Shown here piece after piece: positions 30,315 to 41,256 of a stretch of 64,000 bases of DNA. The stretch is from Bremerella sp. TYQ1 (lineage in GTDB: Bacteria > Planctomycetota > Planctomycetia > Pirellulales > Pirellulaceae). Each line of letters begins with the position of its first letter. Positions within the stretch are counted from its first letter, which is position 1. A program made the translations under genes and the position numbers. Below the pieces are notes generated by a model. The model did not search any database. It was not told the origin of the DNA and worked only from the letters and a program-made list of their open reading frames with translations. Where the stretch lies: assembly GCF_020150455.1 (NCBI RefSeq), contig NZ_CP083740.1, forward strand, positions 1,116,001 to 1,180,000, written 5' to 3'.

Positions 30315-31530
30315 CGCTCCGAAATCACAATTTGTCTGGAAGCTGCTCGGCATTCTGGGAACCGTAGTGGCTTGTGCAGCGATCCTCGGAGCAGCGGTCG
30401 TCACCGTCATCGTGATCAACAAGACTGAACCGGTCGCCGAAAAGCTGGAAGCGACACGCAAGTCGGCCGCGCTGGTCGAAACGATTACTGTCGAACGCGG
30501 GACCTATTCGCCGACGATCGTTGTTTTGGGAACCGTTCAAGCCGCTCAAGAGATCGTGCTTAGCCCGCGGATCAGCGGTCAGGTCGTTTCGCTCTCGCCC
30601 AAGTTCGTTCCCGGCGGCATGGTCAAAGCCAAGGACTTTTTGCTGCGGATCGACGATGCCGACTTCGAGAACGCATTGTTCGTTCGGCAAAGCGAACTGC
30701 AACAAGCGGAAGCTTCGCTCGAGATCGAACGAGGACGACAGTCGTTAGCCAAGAAAGAGTTGGCATTGCTGGAAGGAACGATCGACGAAGCGAACCGCGC
30801 ACTGGTGCTGCGAGAACCGCAAGTCGAATCGATTGAAGCGGAAGTGAATGCGGCCAAAGCATCGGTCGAACGTGCCAAGCTCGACTTGGAACGGACCAAC
30901 ATTCATGCCCCGTTCGATGCGCAGATTCTCAGCCGTTCGGTCAACGTCGGTTCACAAGTCGCCCCCGGCGACGAGTTGGCCCAGCTGGTCGGTGTGGACG
31001 AATATTGGATCATGGCTTCGGTGCCTGTGCGTAGCTTGCAGTGGATTCAATTTCCAGAGTTGGATGGTCGCAGCTCGCTGGTAACGCTTCGTAATCCCGA
31101 CACGTGGCCGAAGGGTGTCGAACGTTACGCGTCTGTTTCTCGCATGATTGGCAGCCTCGACCAGCAAACACGTTTGGCTCGCGTGCTGATTGTCGTCGCC
31201 GATCCGTTGGCGTTGAAATCTGACGTTCCTCCGCTGATTCTCGATACACTGATCGAAACGCACATTGAAGGTCGCCCGATCGAAAACGTCGTGAAGCTGA
31301 AACGGAACTACGTTCACGAACGCGACACCGTGTGGGTCATGAAAGATGGAAAGCTCGACATTCGGGAGACGAATGTCGTGTTTCGCGATGCCGAGTATGC
31401 GTTCATTGACTCTGGCTTAGAGTCTGGCGACGAAGTCGTTACCACGACGCTGGCCACCGTAGCGAGCGGCATCGGTTTGAAAAAGATTGAGTCGCCTGCT
31501 TCCTCCGCAAGTTCGAAGGAGGCCCCGTGA
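30307..31530 (+). CDS. RND efflux periplasmic adaptor
   Basis: A 407-aa membrane fusion protein, second gene of the efflux operon. An N-terminal anchor ([25 protein letters not shown]) is followed by a barrel-sandwich half ([21 protein letters not shown]), a coiled-coil hairpin at about residues 125-200, the second half ([31 protein letters not shown]) and beta-barrel and membrane-proximal domains. It overlaps the TolC gene by 8 nt and the pump gene by 4 nt. Compared with the adaptor at 3362-4621 it is clearly a different paralogue. Confidence 0.92.
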   Translation: MSDAPKSQFVWKLLGILGTVVACAAILGAAVVTVIVINKTEPVAEKLEATRKSAALVETITVERGTYSPTIVVLGTVQAAQEIVLSPRISGQVVSLSPKFVPGGMVKAKDFLLRIDDADFENALFVRQSELQQAEASLEIERGRQSLAKKELALLEGTIDEANRALVLREPQVESIEAEVNAAKASVERAKLDLERTNIHAPFDAQILSRSVNVGSQVAPGDELAQLVGVDEYWIMASVPVRSLQWIQFPELDGRSSLVTLRNPDTWPKGVERYASVSRMIGSLDQQTRLARVLIVVADPLALKSDVPPLILDTLIETHIEGRPIENVVKLKRNYVHERDTVWVMKDGKLDIRETNVVFRDAEYAFIDSGLESGDEVVTTTLATVASGIGLKKIESPASSASSKEAP

Positions 31531-34500
31531 GCGACAAAGAATCTTCCCCCAGCCTGCAGGAAGGGGCGATCGCTTGGATGGCCAAGAATTCGATCGCCGC
31601 CAACTTGCTGATGATCATTTTACTGGCCGGGGGAATCTGGTCGGCGATTACGATCCAGAAGGAAGTCTTTCCGCAATTTCAGCTCGACATTGTCGAGGTA
31701 TCGGTCGGCTATCCAGGAGCGGCTCCGGAAGAAGTCGAACAGGGAATTCTGCGGCCGATCGAAGAAGCCGTCCGCGGCGTGGAAGGGATTCGCGAGATCA
31801 CCAGCGAGGCCCGTGAAGGGCAAGGGACCGCACTGATCGAGCTGGTCGGCGGACAAGACCGCATGAAGGTGTATCAAGACATCGATCAAGCGGTGAATCG
31901 AATTCGTACGTTTCCGGATCAGATCGAACAGCCGGAGGTGCGACTGCAATCGCGGCAACGGGAAGTGATGCAAGTCGGTCTGTATGGCCCTGTCGATGTC
32001 TGGACGCTGCGCAAGCTGGCCGAACAGCTGCGCGATCAGTTGACTTCGCACCCCAATATCACGCAAGTCGCGCTGAGCCGCGTTCCTGAGTATGTCACCC
32101 ATGTCGAGATTCCGCGGCAACGACTGCGGGAATATGGACTGACGCTTTCGGACGTGGCTGACCGCATTCGTGTGTCGAGCCAGGACATCGCCGCCGGGGC
32201 CGTTTCGACAAGTGCCGGCGAGATTTTGCTGCGAGTAAAGGCCCGGAAGCAATGGGCGCAGGAATTCGCCGATATCGAAATCGTTTCCGGCCGACGCGGC
32301 TCGGTCGTGAGGCTCGGCGATATCGCCACGATTCGGGATGGTTTTGAAGAGGTCGGATTTCACTCGCAATTCAGCCAAACGCCTTCGGTGGAAGTCGATG
32401 TCTTTCGTGTCGGTGCTCAGTCGCCGATTGACGTAGCCAACGCGGTCGAAGAAACGATGAAAGAATTCGAGTCGGTGTTGCCGCCGGGCGTGAAGTGGCG
32501 GATCGACCGAAACAATGCCGAAGAGTTCCGTCGGCGTCTGTACCTGGTGATGGAAAACGCCGCGATGGCGGTGGTAATTGTGCTGGTGATTTTAGCCCTG
32601 TTCCTGGAAGTGCGGTTGGCGTTCTGGGTGATGATGGGGATGGCCGTTTCGTTTATCGGCGGCATTTTGCTGTTGCCGTTGGCGGACGTCAGCATCAACA
32701 TGATTTCGCTGTTTGGGTTCCTGGTGGTGCTGGGGATTGTGGTCGACGACGCGGTCGTCGTGGGCGAAAACGTTTATGAAAAGCGGCAGGAAGAAAGCAA
32801 CTTCCTGAAGGCAGCCGTGCTTGGCACGCAGGAAGTCGCCGGTCCGGTGGTGTTCAGCATTTTGACGAACATCGTTGCGTTTGTTCCGCTGCTGTTTATC
32901 CCGGGCGAAACCGGAATGTTCTGGGGACCGCTGCCGTTGGTGGTGATCATTGTTCTCGCGTTATCGCTGCTGGAATCACTCTTCATCCTACCGGCTCACT
33001 TGGCGCATGCTCGTGAGGCTGGTCGCAAGAAGGGAAGTTTGGGTGATACGCTGCATCGCGGCCAACAGGCATTTCTGCGTGGGTTTAATCGGCTGATCGA
33101 GATCGTCTATGGACCGATCCTGAATGTCTGCCTGCGGTTTCGATATATCACCGCGTGCGTCGCGCTGGGGCTGTTTCTTGTTGTCGGCGGCTATGCGATG
33201 AGTGCCCACATGGGCATGATTTTGATGCCTGAGGTTTCGGCCGACGAGATCGAAGCGGGCGTCCGCTTGCCGGTAGGTACGACCCAAGATCAAGCGGCCG
33301 AGATGGCCGAGATTGTCACCGCTGCGAGCGTACGGATGTTCGAGGAACATAATCTGTACGAAGTTGCCGAAGGGATCAAAACCAACGTTCGCCGACAGAA
33401 CTTCATTGATGTCGAAATTGTGATGAAGCCGCCGGACGAACGCGACATGACCGCCAACGACGTGATCCGTTTGTGGCGCGACTCGATCGGCGACTTGCCT
33501 GGCGTCGACCAGGTGACGTTTGAAGCGGAAAGCGGACCTGGCGGGCATCGCAAAGATATTAGTGTCGACCTAAGTCATAGCGACGTCGACGTGCTCGGCA
33601 AAGCGGCCGAAGCATTCGTGGAACGCTGTGAAGCGTTCGCCAACACGCGCGACGTGAACGACAACTTCAACAAAGGAAAATCGCAGTACGACTTCACCTT
33701 GCGGCCTGAGGGCAGGGCGTTGGGGCTGACCGATGAAGAACTGGGCGATCAACTGCGTGGGGCGTTCTTTGGATCGCTTGCGCTGCGACTGCTGCGGGGG
33801 ACCAACGAAATTGAAGTCCGCGTCAAGCTGCCGGAAGATCAACGGGAAGATGTCCATCACCTGGAAGATCTGATCATCCGAACGCCTAACGGGGCGGAAG
33901 TTCCGCTGCTGGACGTGGCGGACGTCCAAGAGAGCAAAGCGTTCTCGTCGATCAACCGCCGCGACGGCCGCCGGGTCATTTCCGTGGCGATGAATGTCGA
34001 ACCGAAACGAGCCATCACCCAAGTTATCAACGCCATGAAGACCGAGGTGTTGCCGCAGCTGCGAGAGGATTACCCGGGCATTACCTGGTCTTTTGAAGGT
34101 AGCGACGCCGAACTCCGCCGCGCGACGTCTTCGCTGTGGGGGTATTTCGGTTTAGCCCTCGGGGTGATCTATGCGTTGCTGGCGATCGCCTTCCGTGGAT
34201 ACGTACAGCCGCTGATCGTGTTGGTCGCCATTCCGTTTGGTATTGTTGGGGCGATCATCGGTCACATCATTTTGGGATACGACATCTCGCTGGTTAGCCT
34301 GATGGGTGTGATCGCGCTGTCAGGCGTGGTCATCAACGACTCGCTGATCATGATCGACTACGCCAATCGCCGCCGGGGAACCAGCAGCGCATTCGAGGCC
34401 ATTTCCCAAGCTGGGCTGCGACGTTTTCGACCGATCATGCTGACGACGCTCACCACCTTTGGTGGGCTGATTCCTTTGATCTTCGAGACTTCGCTGCAGG

Positions 34501-34643
34501 CTCAATACATCATTCCGATGGCCATATCGCTCGGCTTTGGAATTTTGTTTGCCACCGGAATTATCCTGGTGTTGGTGCCGTGTCTTTATTTAATATTGGA
34601 AGACATCACCAGCTGCTTCTCTCGGGGGGAAGCCCACGCTTAA
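31527..34643 (+). CDS. RND-family efflux pump inner-membrane permease
   Basis: A 1038-aa RND transporter completing a tripartite pump with the two genes upstream. The first helix ([21 protein letters not shown]) and periplasmic loops with the pore motif [15 protein letters not shown] precede the helix-4 proton relay [14 protein letters not shown] (paired Asp, about residues 400-413). The C-terminal block has [21 protein letters not shown]. The start is GTG at 31527, overlapping the adaptor stop (GTGA), with a strong AGGAGG site just upstream, one of the best ribosome-binding sites in the window. Exported substrate is unknown. Confidence 0.94.
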   Translation: MSDKESSPSLQEGAIAWMAKNSIAANLLMIILLAGGIWSAITIQKEVFPQFQLDIVEVSVGYPGAAPEEVEQGILRPIEEAVRGVEGIREITSEAREGQGTALIELVGGQDRMKVYQDIDQAVNRIRTFPDQIEQPEVRLQSRQREVMQVGLYGPVDVWTLRKLAEQLRDQLTSHPNITQVALSRVPEYVTHVEIPRQRLREYGLTLSDVADRIRVSSQDIAAGAVSTSAGEILLRVKARKQWAQEFADIEIVSGRRGSVVRLGDIATIRDGFEEVGFHSQFSQTPSVEVDVFRVGAQSPIDVANAVEETMKEFESVLPPGVKWRIDRNNAEEFRRRLYLVMENAAMAVVIVLVILALFLEVRLAFWVMMGMAVSFIGGILLLPLADVSINMISLFGFLVVLGIVVDDAVVVGENVYEKRQEESNFLKAAVLGTQEVAGPVVFSILTNIVAFVPLLFIPGETGMFWGPLPLVVIIVLALSLLESLFILPAHLAHAREAGRKKGSLGDTLHRGQQAFLRGFNRLIEIVYGPILNVCLRFRYITACVALGLFLVVGGYAMSAHMGMILMPEVSADEIEAGVRLPVGTTQDQAAEMAEIVTAASVRMFEEHNLYEVAEGIKTNVRRQNFIDVEIVMKPPDERDMTANDVIRLWRDSIGDLPGVDQVTFEAESGPGGHRKDISVDLSHSDVDVLGKAAEAFVERCEAFANTRDVNDNFNKGKSQYDFTLRPEGRALGLTDEELGDQLRGAFFGSLALRLLRGTNEIEVRVKLPEDQREDVHHLEDLIIRTPNGAEVPLLDVADVQESKAFSSINRRDGRRVISVAMNVEPKRAITQVINAMKTEVLPQLREDYPGITWSFEGSDAELRRATSSLWGYFGLALGVIYALLAIAFRGYVQPLIVLVAIPFGIVGAIIGHIILGYDISLVSLMGVIALSGVVINDSLIMIDYANRRRGTSSAFEAISQAGLRRFRPIMLTTLTTFGGLIPLIFETSLQAQYIIPMAISLGFGILFATGIILVLVPCLYLILEDITSCFSRGEAHA

Positions 34644-34693
34644 GAATTTCGGACGCTGGTGAACCTGAGCTCTTGGCGGATCTCTTGTTCGGT

Positions 34694-35116
34694 ATGATCC
34701 ACGTTCGTCCTGTCAATGACACCGACGCCGAAACGCTCCAATCGCTGTACGCGAACTTTCTGCTCACGTCGTCTTGGATTTCCACAGAAGACTGGCAACA
34801 GGCCGACTTTGCCGCCATCAGCGAAGGCGAGAAAGTCTTTGTCGCGACCAATCCCGCAGGAACCGTCCTTGGCGTGATTGCGGTGTGGGAGCCTGATGCG
34901 TTCATCCACAGTTTGTATGTCGACCCCGAATATCAAGGGCAGGGGGTCGGCACATGTCTCTTAGCTTCGCTCGATGCCTGGTTACCTCGGCCGTGGAGAC
35001 TGAAGTGTTCCATTTATAACGATCAGGCCCTGACGTTCTATCGTCACAAAGGCTGGAGACAACTTGAAACGGGAACCAGCGCACAAGGTCCCTACTTTCT
35101 TTTGGGCTACGAATAG
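34694..35116 (+). CDS. GNAT-family N-acetyltransferase
   Basis: A 140-aa acetyl-CoA-dependent acetyltransferase. The GNAT fold begins IHVRPVNDTDAETLQSLY. The cofactor loop is in LYVDPEYQGQGVGTCLL (Q/RxxGxG/A type, QGQGVG), followed by the late strands (ALTFYRHKGW). ATG at 34694 begins exactly at the fold; the longer frame back to 34580 would overlap the RND pump. It follows the pump by 50 bp and could be on the same transcript. Substrate unknown. Confidence 0.85.
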   Translation: MIHVRPVNDTDAETLQSLYANFLLTSSWISTEDWQQADFAAISEGEKVFVATNPAGTVLGVIAVWEPDAFIHSLYVDPEYQGQGVGTCLLASLDAWLPRPWRLKCSIYNDQALTFYRHKGWRQLETGTSAQGPYFLLGYE

Positions 35117-35168
35117 GTCGCCGCCTGATGGCAAACGACCAAGTGTCCAACCCTGAAAAGAAATGTTC

Positions 35169-36212
35169 TCAGGAAGTGTGACGAATTCGGAGCTTCGTCG
35201 GAACGAGAACTTCGCCAGGCTTTTCCGCGTCGTCGGACTGAATGACATTCACGGCCGCTTTCAGCAGTGCCGGCAAATCGTGGGCAACCGTCGTCAACGG
35301 CGGATCAAGCAGCGACGAGAATTGCAGATCGTGCCAACCGATGACGGCCACTTTGTCTGGCACGTGATAGTTCAGTCTTCGCAGGGCTCGGCAAACGGCA
35401 ACGGCGTTAAAGTCGGTATCGCACAAGATTGCATCGGCCCCGACGTCGTCGACCAGGCGGCGACAAATATCGTCGAATCGAGGAAACGTGGTCGGGTCGT
35501 TGACCAGCCAGCCTTTGGTGTCGACTACGATCTGTTCTTCCGAAAGCTCCATGCCGTGGGCTTCCAGAAATTCGCGATACGCTTCAATTCGATCGAGGAT
35601 CGAAAGCGACTCACGCTGTTCGGTCAGCAGCGCCACCCGTTTTCTGCCTGTCGAGACAAGGTGGTCGATTGTTTCCTTCGCCCCAGTCCGAACGTCGCTA
35701 ATGACGCGGCAGACGCCATCACGGCCGACGTTCTCTAAGACGGTCAAAACGTTATCGCGCGATTTGAAGAGCTCGGCGACTTCGTCCCATTGCTCTTCGT
35801 TTTCGTGGGCGAGATACATCACTCCGTCGACCCAGCCGGCATCGAGATCTTGCACGACGCGCTGTAAACCGTCGGTGCTGGGGTAAGAACCGACCGAAAG
35901 AAGCCGCAAGCCATGCTCTTCCGCTTCGCGCTGTAGTTCGGCGGTAACTTTTTGTGTCAGGAAGTTCCGCGTTTCACGTACTACAAGTGCAACGACATTA
36001 CTTCGCTTGCCAGCCAACTGCTGGGCGGCGATGTTAGGACGATAGCCAAGGTCTTTGGCTGCTTTGCGAATCGATTCGGCTGTTTCTTCGGAAACACGGA
36101 TCCTTCCGTTGCCGGTTCCCATCAGAACCGCCGATGCCGCCATACGAGAAACGCCCGCCATTTCGGCGACATCCTTCATGCGGACTGCAGTTCGACCAGA
36201 CTTCTTTGCCAT
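35169..36212 (-). CDS. LacI-family transcriptional regulator
   Basis: A 347-aa repressor-type regulator. The N-terminal helix-turn-helix and hinge helix occupy residues 11-68 (MKDVAEMAGVSRMAASAVL ... NIAAQQLAG), followed by a periplasmic-binding-protein-like sensor domain (SNVVALVVRETRNFL; ADAILCDTDFNAVAVCRAL). The usual hinge motif is present in slightly altered form. Length fits the family. The effector is probably a sugar, and the regulated genes are not obvious from position: the divergent neighbour 826 bp away is sucA. ATG at 36212; a -10-like TAGTAT lies about 30 nt upstream on the minus strand. Confidence 0.92.
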   Translation of the reverse strand: MAKKSGRTAVRMKDVAEMAGVSRMAASAVLMGTGNGRIRVSEETAESIRKAAKDLGYRPNIAAQQLAGKRSNVVALVVRETRNFLTQKVTAELQREAEEHGLRLLSVGSYPSTDGLQRVVQDLDAGWVDGVMYLAHENEEQWDEVAELFKSRDNVLTVLENVGRDGVCRVISDVRTGAKETIDHLVSTGRKRVALLTEQRESLSILDRIEAYREFLEAHGMELSEEQIVVDTKGWLVNDPTTFPRFDDICRRLVDDVGADAILCDTDFNAVAVCRALRRLNYHVPDKVAVIGWHDLQFSSLLDPPLTTVAHDLPALLKAAVNVIQSDDAEKPGEVLVPTKLRIRHTS

Positions 36213-37038
36213 GGCAATTCCAGTTGCTATACTAGCTCGAATGAGCGGTGTACTAACAGAAGAGTGACTATCCCGCGATATGTAGTGGTTTTATTCAATT
36301 CTTGCGTCTTTGGCAAGGAAAAACGACAAAAAAGAGGGTGGCTTCTTCCAGAATTACCACGCCACGAAGGCACGGAGGGTTTGACGGGGAACTTTGGACG
36401 CCGCGACGGTGTTCCCGGCGAGCTTGTCGAGCATCTTTAAGCCGATGGAGCGGAAAAGTTGACTCCGTAATCTTCTGCGTAGAATTGCACCTAAGTCGTT
36501 GATCGAGAACATCTCGAGACTTGCTTGGGGTGTTTGCACGTTTCCAGGGCAGCAGTCCCATCGTTTTGAGTCGAGCGCGACCAGCCAATGCTGACTGTTG
36601 TACACATAATGATCGCCCCGAGTGTCATTTTGAGCAAAATCGACTTAGGCGGCAGATTTGAAATAGACGATTAGGTTGGCGCGTTGTACGCTAATGCGTT
36701 TTTATTGCGGCGAAAATCTTAATTGATGGTTTTCGCAATCTCGAAGATTAATTAGGTCCCACCTTTCATCACATTATGGTTAGGCTCCCCGGCAAAGGAT
36801 GCGGGGTACCCCAAGATGATCCCCTCCATGGCAATTTCTGGCAGGACCTTTCAGCTCGAGCCGAGCATGCTCTCGCGTGTCCCGAACCCGGCAGGAACAG
36901 GCCCGGTTTGCTTCACGGCCTCCCGATTTTCAAAAAAGCGGGAAATCTTTGCACGGTCACGGTTTGCATCCCCTGTCACTGCTATGCCCTCTGGAACAAT
37001 CGCGTCATACTTATAGGTAAAGAGGCACCGCGAAGAAA
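36213..37038. other. 826-bp divergent intergenic region (lacI / sucA)
   Basis: No convincing gene. It holds a segment ACCACGCCACGAAGGCACGGAGG (36356-36378) that resembles the CACGAAGG-type intergenic repeats seen in many environmental genomes, and a hairpin CCCG-A-TTTT/AAAA-G-CGGG near 36930-36951 about 90 nt before the sucA ATG, in the probable 5' leader. An open frame at 36776-37042 has no protein-like features. Confidence 0.4.
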
Positions 37039-39918
37039 ATGATCTCAGAAAGTGCTCCCCGGCAGGAGAAGGCCAAATCGGCGGACGAGGTCGATCTGGC
37101 ATGTTACAACGCCACCTATGTCGAACAGCTTTTGCAGAAATATCTGGATGACCGCAACGGTGTTCCAGATAACTGGCGCGAATTCTTCGACCGGCAAGCC
37201 GCCGAGAATGGTATTTCGGCGGCCGAACTTGGTTCGCACGGACCGACGTTTCAACCGCGAAGTATCTTTCGCGAGTCGAGCGGTGGTGACGCTGGCGGTC
37301 CCGTCAACGGGACCGTAGGCAACGTCAAGCTGCAAAAAGTGCAGTACCGTGCCGATCAGCTGGTCCATGGCTATCGCTCGCGCGGGCACTACAACGCCAA
37401 GCTCGACCCTTTGAAGCTGAACAAGCAGATTCCAACGCCTCTTTCGCTAGAAGCGTTCGGCTTGAGCAAAAGCGATCTGGAAGAACGCGTCTATTACACC
37501 AGCGGCGAAAAGATCGAACAGATCACGCTTCGCGACCTGGTGAAGCGTCTGGACGATCTGTACTGCAAACACATTGGCTACCAGTTCACGCATATCGACG
37601 AACTGGACGTCCAGCAATGGCTGGTCGACCGAATCGAACGCCAATCGCACATCAAAGAACTGCCTAACACGGTTCAAAGGCAAATTCTGCAAGGCCTGAC
37701 CGAGGCGACCGTCTTCGAAGAATTCGTTCGTAAAAAGTACGTCGGAGCCAAGACGTTCTCGCTGTTCGGCTCGGAAATGTTGATTCCGATGCTCGATCTG
37801 TTGGTCGACCGTGCCGCGGAAAACAACGTTCGTGAAGTCGTTCTGGGGATGCCGCACCGCGGTCGTTTGAACGTGCTGACGAATATCATCGGTCAGCCGC
37901 CACGCGAACTGTTCGCCCAGTTTAATGATGTCGACTTCCACCAGTTCATCGGTGGTGGCGACGTGAAGTACCACTTGGGGAACAGCGTCGACAAAGTGAC
38001 GTCGTCGGGCAACGAAGTGCACCTTTCGCTTTCGTTCAATCCGAGCCACTTGGAGTTCATCAACCCGGTGGTGCTCGGCCGTTTGCGTGCCAAGCAAGAC
38101 CGAACCGGCGACTTCAACCGTCGCCGCGGGATGGCCGTGCTGATCCATGGCGACGCGGCGTTCATCGGGGAAGGGGTCGTGCAAGAAACGTTGAACCTGA
38201 GCCAACTGGAAGGTTACAAAGTTGGTGGTACGGTACACGTTATAGTGAACAATCAGATCGGCTTTACCACTTCGATCGACCAGTCGCGCAGTACGCGATA
38301 CTGCACCGACATCGCTCGCATGCTGCAAATCCCGATCTTCCACGTCAATGGCGACGACCCGGAAGCGGTTGCCGATGTGGTTTCGATGGCGATGGACTTC
38401 CGTGAGAAGTTCCAGCGCGACGTCATCATCGACTTGGTCTGCTACCGTCGTCTCGGCCATAACGAAGCGGACGAACCAAGCTTCACTCAGCCGATGATGT
38501 ACAAAGCGATCGATAAGCAGCCTCCTATCCGCGATAGCTACTTGGATCGTCTGGTTGAGCAGAATCGGATTTCGACCGAAGAAGCCAACGAGATGTCGGA
38601 CAAGTACCAGGAGTTCCTCAAAAGCGAATACGATATCGCCCAGGAAATGAAGGAACGCTCACTGCGTCGTCCTGAAGGTGTGTGGGAGGAATTCGACGGC
38701 GGTCTGGAACCGACTTCGCAAGATCCTGAACACGACCCGGCCGACGAATGCCCAGAAACACGGATTTCGACCGAACGTTCTGGCGAGATCCTGCGGATGC
38801 TGGCTTCTATTCCAGAAGACTTCCATCGCAACCGTAAGCTGGGGCGAATTGCCGATCAACGACGCGAGATGGCGGATGGCGAACGAATGCTCGATTGGGC
38901 ATCCGCCGAAGCGCTCGCGTTTGCCACGCTGTCGATGGAAGGGCACCGCATTCGTCTGTCCGGCCAGGACTGTCAACGTGGTACGTTCAATCAGCGGCAT
39001 GCGGTGCTGCATGACGTGAACGATGGTCACGAGCACAGCATCTTCTCGAATCTTTCGCCGAAGCAGGCCCCCGTTGAGATCGTCAACAGTCCGCTTAGCG
39101 AAGCTGGCGTGCTGGGCTTTGACTACGGTTACAGCCTCGACTACCCAAATGCGTTGGTCGCATGGGAAGCTCAGTTTGGCGACTTCAGCAACGCCGCCCA
39201 GGTGATCATCGACCAGTTCATGGCTAGTGCCGAAGATAAATGGCGCCGCCTGAGTGGTTTGGTACTGTTGCTTCCACACGGCTACGAAGGGCAAGGGCCG
39301 GAACACTCCAGCGCTCGCTTGGAACGCTTCCTCTGGTTGGCGGCCGAAGACAACATTCAAGTGGCCATTCCAACCACCCCGGCTCAGTACTTCCATGTGC
39401 TGCGTCGCCAAATGAAACGTTCGTGGAAGAAGCCGTTAATTCTTTTCACACCGAAAAGCCTGCTGCGTCATCCTGCGGCGGTCTCTTCGCTGGAAGAATT
39501 GGCCAATAACAAGTTCGAGCGAATCATCAAAGACAATCGCGAGAACCCTGAAAAGACGACTCGCGTGATCATGTGCAGCGGCAAGGTTTACTACGACCTG
39601 GCCCACTACCGCGAAGAACATCAGCGGCATGATGTAGCGATTATTCGTGTTGAACAGCCTTACCCGCTGAAGAACCACACCGTTCAAGCGGTTCTCGATC
39701 AATATGAAGACGGCGTCCCCTTGTATTGGGTCCAGGAAGAACCCGACAATATGGGCGTTTGGCCTTACTGGAAATTACGATATGGGCATCGTATGTTCGA
39801 GCGATTCCCACTTTCCGTCATCGCCCGGGAAACATCTTCCAGCCCGGCAACCGGATCCAAAGCGGCTCACGAGTACGAGCAGCAACAACTACTCGAACGA
39901 GCCTTTAATGACACCTAG
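37039..39918 (+). CDS. sucA: 2-oxoglutarate dehydrogenase E1 component
   Basis: A 959-aa thiamine-diphosphate enzyme of the TCA cycle, decarboxylating 2-oxoglutarate and passing the succinyl group to E2. The N-terminal E2-binding helix (YVEQLLQKYLDDRNGVPDNWREFF) is followed by the substrate loop GMPHRGRLNVL and the thiamine-binding block HGDAAFIGEGVVQETLNLS...VNNQIG. The pyrimidine-binding domain includes GFDYGYSLDYPNALVAWEAQFGDF, and the C-terminal domain ends PYWKLRYGHRMFERFP. Length (930-960) and motifs are complete. ATG at 37039; the E2 gene follows after 18 bp in the same operon. Confidence 0.97.
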   Translation: MISESAPRQEKAKSADEVDLACYNATYVEQLLQKYLDDRNGVPDNWREFFDRQAAENGISAAELGSHGPTFQPRSIFRESSGGDAGGPVNGTVGNVKLQKVQYRADQLVHGYRSRGHYNAKLDPLKLNKQIPTPLSLEAFGLSKSDLEERVYYTSGEKIEQITLRDLVKRLDDLYCKHIGYQFTHIDELDVQQWLVDRIERQSHIKELPNTVQRQILQGLTEATVFEEFVRKKYVGAKTFSLFGSEMLIPMLDLLVDRAAENNVREVVLGMPHRGRLNVLTNIIGQPPRELFAQFNDVDFHQFIGGGDVKYHLGNSVDKVTSSGNEVHLSLSFNPSHLEFINPVVLGRLRAKQDRTGDFNRRRGMAVLIHGDAAFIGEGVVQETLNLSQLEGYKVGGTVHVIVNNQIGFTTSIDQSRSTRYCTDIARMLQIPIFHVNGDDPEAVADVVSMAMDFREKFQRDVIIDLVCYRRLGHNEADEPSFTQPMMYKAIDKQPPIRDSYLDRLVEQNRISTEEANEMSDKYQEFLKSEYDIAQEMKERSLRRPEGVWEEFDGGLEPTSQDPEHDPADECPETRISTERSGEILRMLASIPEDFHRNRKLGRIADQRREMADGERMLDWASAEALAFATLSMEGHRIRLSGQDCQRGTFNQRHAVLHDVNDGHEHSIFSNLSPKQAPVEIVNSPLSEAGVLGFDYGYSLDYPNALVAWEAQFGDFSNAAQVIIDQFMASAEDKWRRLSGLVLLLPHGYEGQGPEHSSARLERFLWLAAEDNIQVAIPTTPAQYFHVLRRQMKRSWKKPLILFTPKSLLRHPAAVSSLEELANNKFERIIKDNRENPEKTTRVIMCSGKVYYDLAHYREEHQRHDVAIIRVEQPYPLKNHTVQAVLDQYEDGVPLYWVQEEPDNMGVWPYWKLRYGHRMFERFPLSVIARETSSSPATGSKAAHEYEQQQLLERAFNDT

Positions 39919-39936
39919 AAAGGACAGCTGCGGAAG

Positions 39937-41157
39937 ATGACCATCGAATTGAAAGTGCCCGAATCGGGCGAGTCGATTCAGGAAGTGCAAATCCTGAAGT
40001 GGCTGAAGAGCGAGGGGGACAACGTCCAAGAAGATGAGGACGTTGTGGAGTTGGAAACCGACAAGGCTTCCATGGACCTCGCTGCTCCGGCCAACTGCAC
40101 ATTGCAGAAGATCCTGAAGCAGGAAGGCGAGATCGTCAATGTTGGCGAAGTGATCGCTCTCTTTGAAGAAGGTGGCGGCAAGCCTGCAGCCAAGAAAGAA
40201 AAGAAAGAGAAAAAGACCGAAGTGCCTAAGAAGGAACCGGCTGCCGCAGCTGCGAAGAAGGATGGCAGCGCCAGTTCTTCTTCCGGTGACGAAGTGCAAG
40301 CGACTCCTTCCGGCCGTCGCGAACTTCTCAAGCATGGTCTTTCGCCGACTGACGTTGCCCCTCCCGGTAAGACGATTCGTCGCGAAGACGTCGAAAAGTA
40401 CGTGCAGTCGATTTCGAGCCGTCCGACCGCTGGTTCCGGCAACCAGAACGAATCGGAGATGGAAGAGGTCATTCCGATGAGCCTCATCCGTCGCCGCATC
40501 GCGAGCAAGCTGGTCGAAGCCCAGCAAAAAGCGGCGTTGCTGACGACGTTCAACCAGGTCGACATGTCGTATGTCATGGACCTGCGAAAGCGACACGGCG
40601 AATCGTTCCAAAAGCGTTACGGCGTGAAGCTCGGTTTCATGTCGTTCTTCACCAAGGCGTTGATCGACGCTTTGAAGGCGCATCCGGAATTGAATGCCGA
40701 AATTCGTGACGAAACGAATATCGTTTACCGCAATTACTTCCACATCGGAATCGCCGTCGGCTCGGGCAAGGGTCTCGTCGTTCCAGTTCTGAAGTTTGCC
40801 GAACGAATGAGTTTCGCCGAGATCGAACAGTCGATCCAAGAGTTCGCCGGACGAGCTAAGAGCAACCAGCTGAAACCGGAAGAGCTTTCCGGCGGTACGT
40901 TCACCATCAGCAACGGTGGCGTCTACGGCTCGATGCTCTCGACTCCGATCGTCAATCCACCGCAAAGTGGCGTCCTCGGGATGCATGCCATCGAAGAACG
41001 TCCTGTCGCGGTGAACGGCCAAGTGGTCATTCGCCCGATGATGTACCTGGCGTTGACCTACGATCACCGTATTGTCGACGGCCGCGAAGCGGTGACCTTC
41101 CTGCGACGTATCAAGGAAGCAATCGAAGAACCTTCGCGAATGCTGATCGAGGCTTAA
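39937..41157 (+). CDS. sucB: Dihydrolipoamide succinyltransferase (E2 of 2-oxoglutarate dehydrogenase)
   Basis: A 406-aa core enzyme of the 2-oxoglutarate dehydrogenase complex, transferring succinyl from lipoate to CoA. The N-terminal lipoyl domain carries the lipoylated Lys43 ([11 protein letters not shown]). An Ala/Lys-rich linker (about 82-118) is followed by the E1/E3-binding segment ([16 protein letters not shown]) and the catalytic domain with [13 protein letters not shown] (catalytic His377 and Asp381). The gene is directly after sucA and ends with a terminator, so the lipoamide dehydrogenase must come from elsewhere. ATG at 39937 has AGGA/GGAAG nearby. Confidence 0.96.
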   Translation: MTIELKVPESGESIQEVQILKWLKSEGDNVQEDEDVVELETDKASMDLAAPANCTLQKILKQEGEIVNVGEVIALFEEGGGKPAAKKEKKEKKTEVPKKEPAAAAAKKDGSASSSSGDEVQATPSGRRELLKHGLSPTDVAPPGKTIRREDVEKYVQSISSRPTAGSGNQNESEMEEVIPMSLIRRRIASKLVEAQQKAALLTTFNQVDMSYVMDLRKRHGESFQKRYGVKLGFMSFFTKALIDALKAHPELNAEIRDETNIVYRNYFHIGIAVGSGKGLVVPVLKFAERMSFAEIEQSIQEFAGRAKSNQLKPEELSGGTFTISNGGVYGSMLSTPIVNPPQSGVLGMHAIEERPVAVNGQVVIRPMMYLALTYDHRIVDGREAVTFLRRIKEAIEEPSRMLIEA

Positions 41158-41186
41158 GCCTTTGATTTAGCCCGGCTTAACAAGCT

Positions 41187-41232
41187 AAAAGCCAAGTCAC
41201 CGTTGGACCATTCCACGGGACTTGGCTTTTTT
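41187..41232. terminator. Rho-independent terminator after sucAB (probably bidirectional)
   Basis: AAAAGCCAAGTC (41187-41198) pairs with GACTTGGCTTTT (41219-41230) and is followed by a T-run on the + strand. The A-run on the left arm gives a T-run on the minus strand as well, so it can also serve the convergent stress-protein gene that ends at 41257. Confidence 0.85.
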
Positions 41233-41256
41233 TACGTCGTGAATGAACGTGAGTCT

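Noticed and set aside
36776..37042. Open frame of 88 codons before sucA
   Set aside because: Low-complexity, Cys- and Pro-rich translation without similarity, overlapping the sucA ATG in another frame; more likely leader.
37447..41067. Antisense frames of 337 and 392 codons opposite sucA and sucB
   Set aside because: Shadows of the well-conserved sense genes, with compositions typical of such mirror frames.
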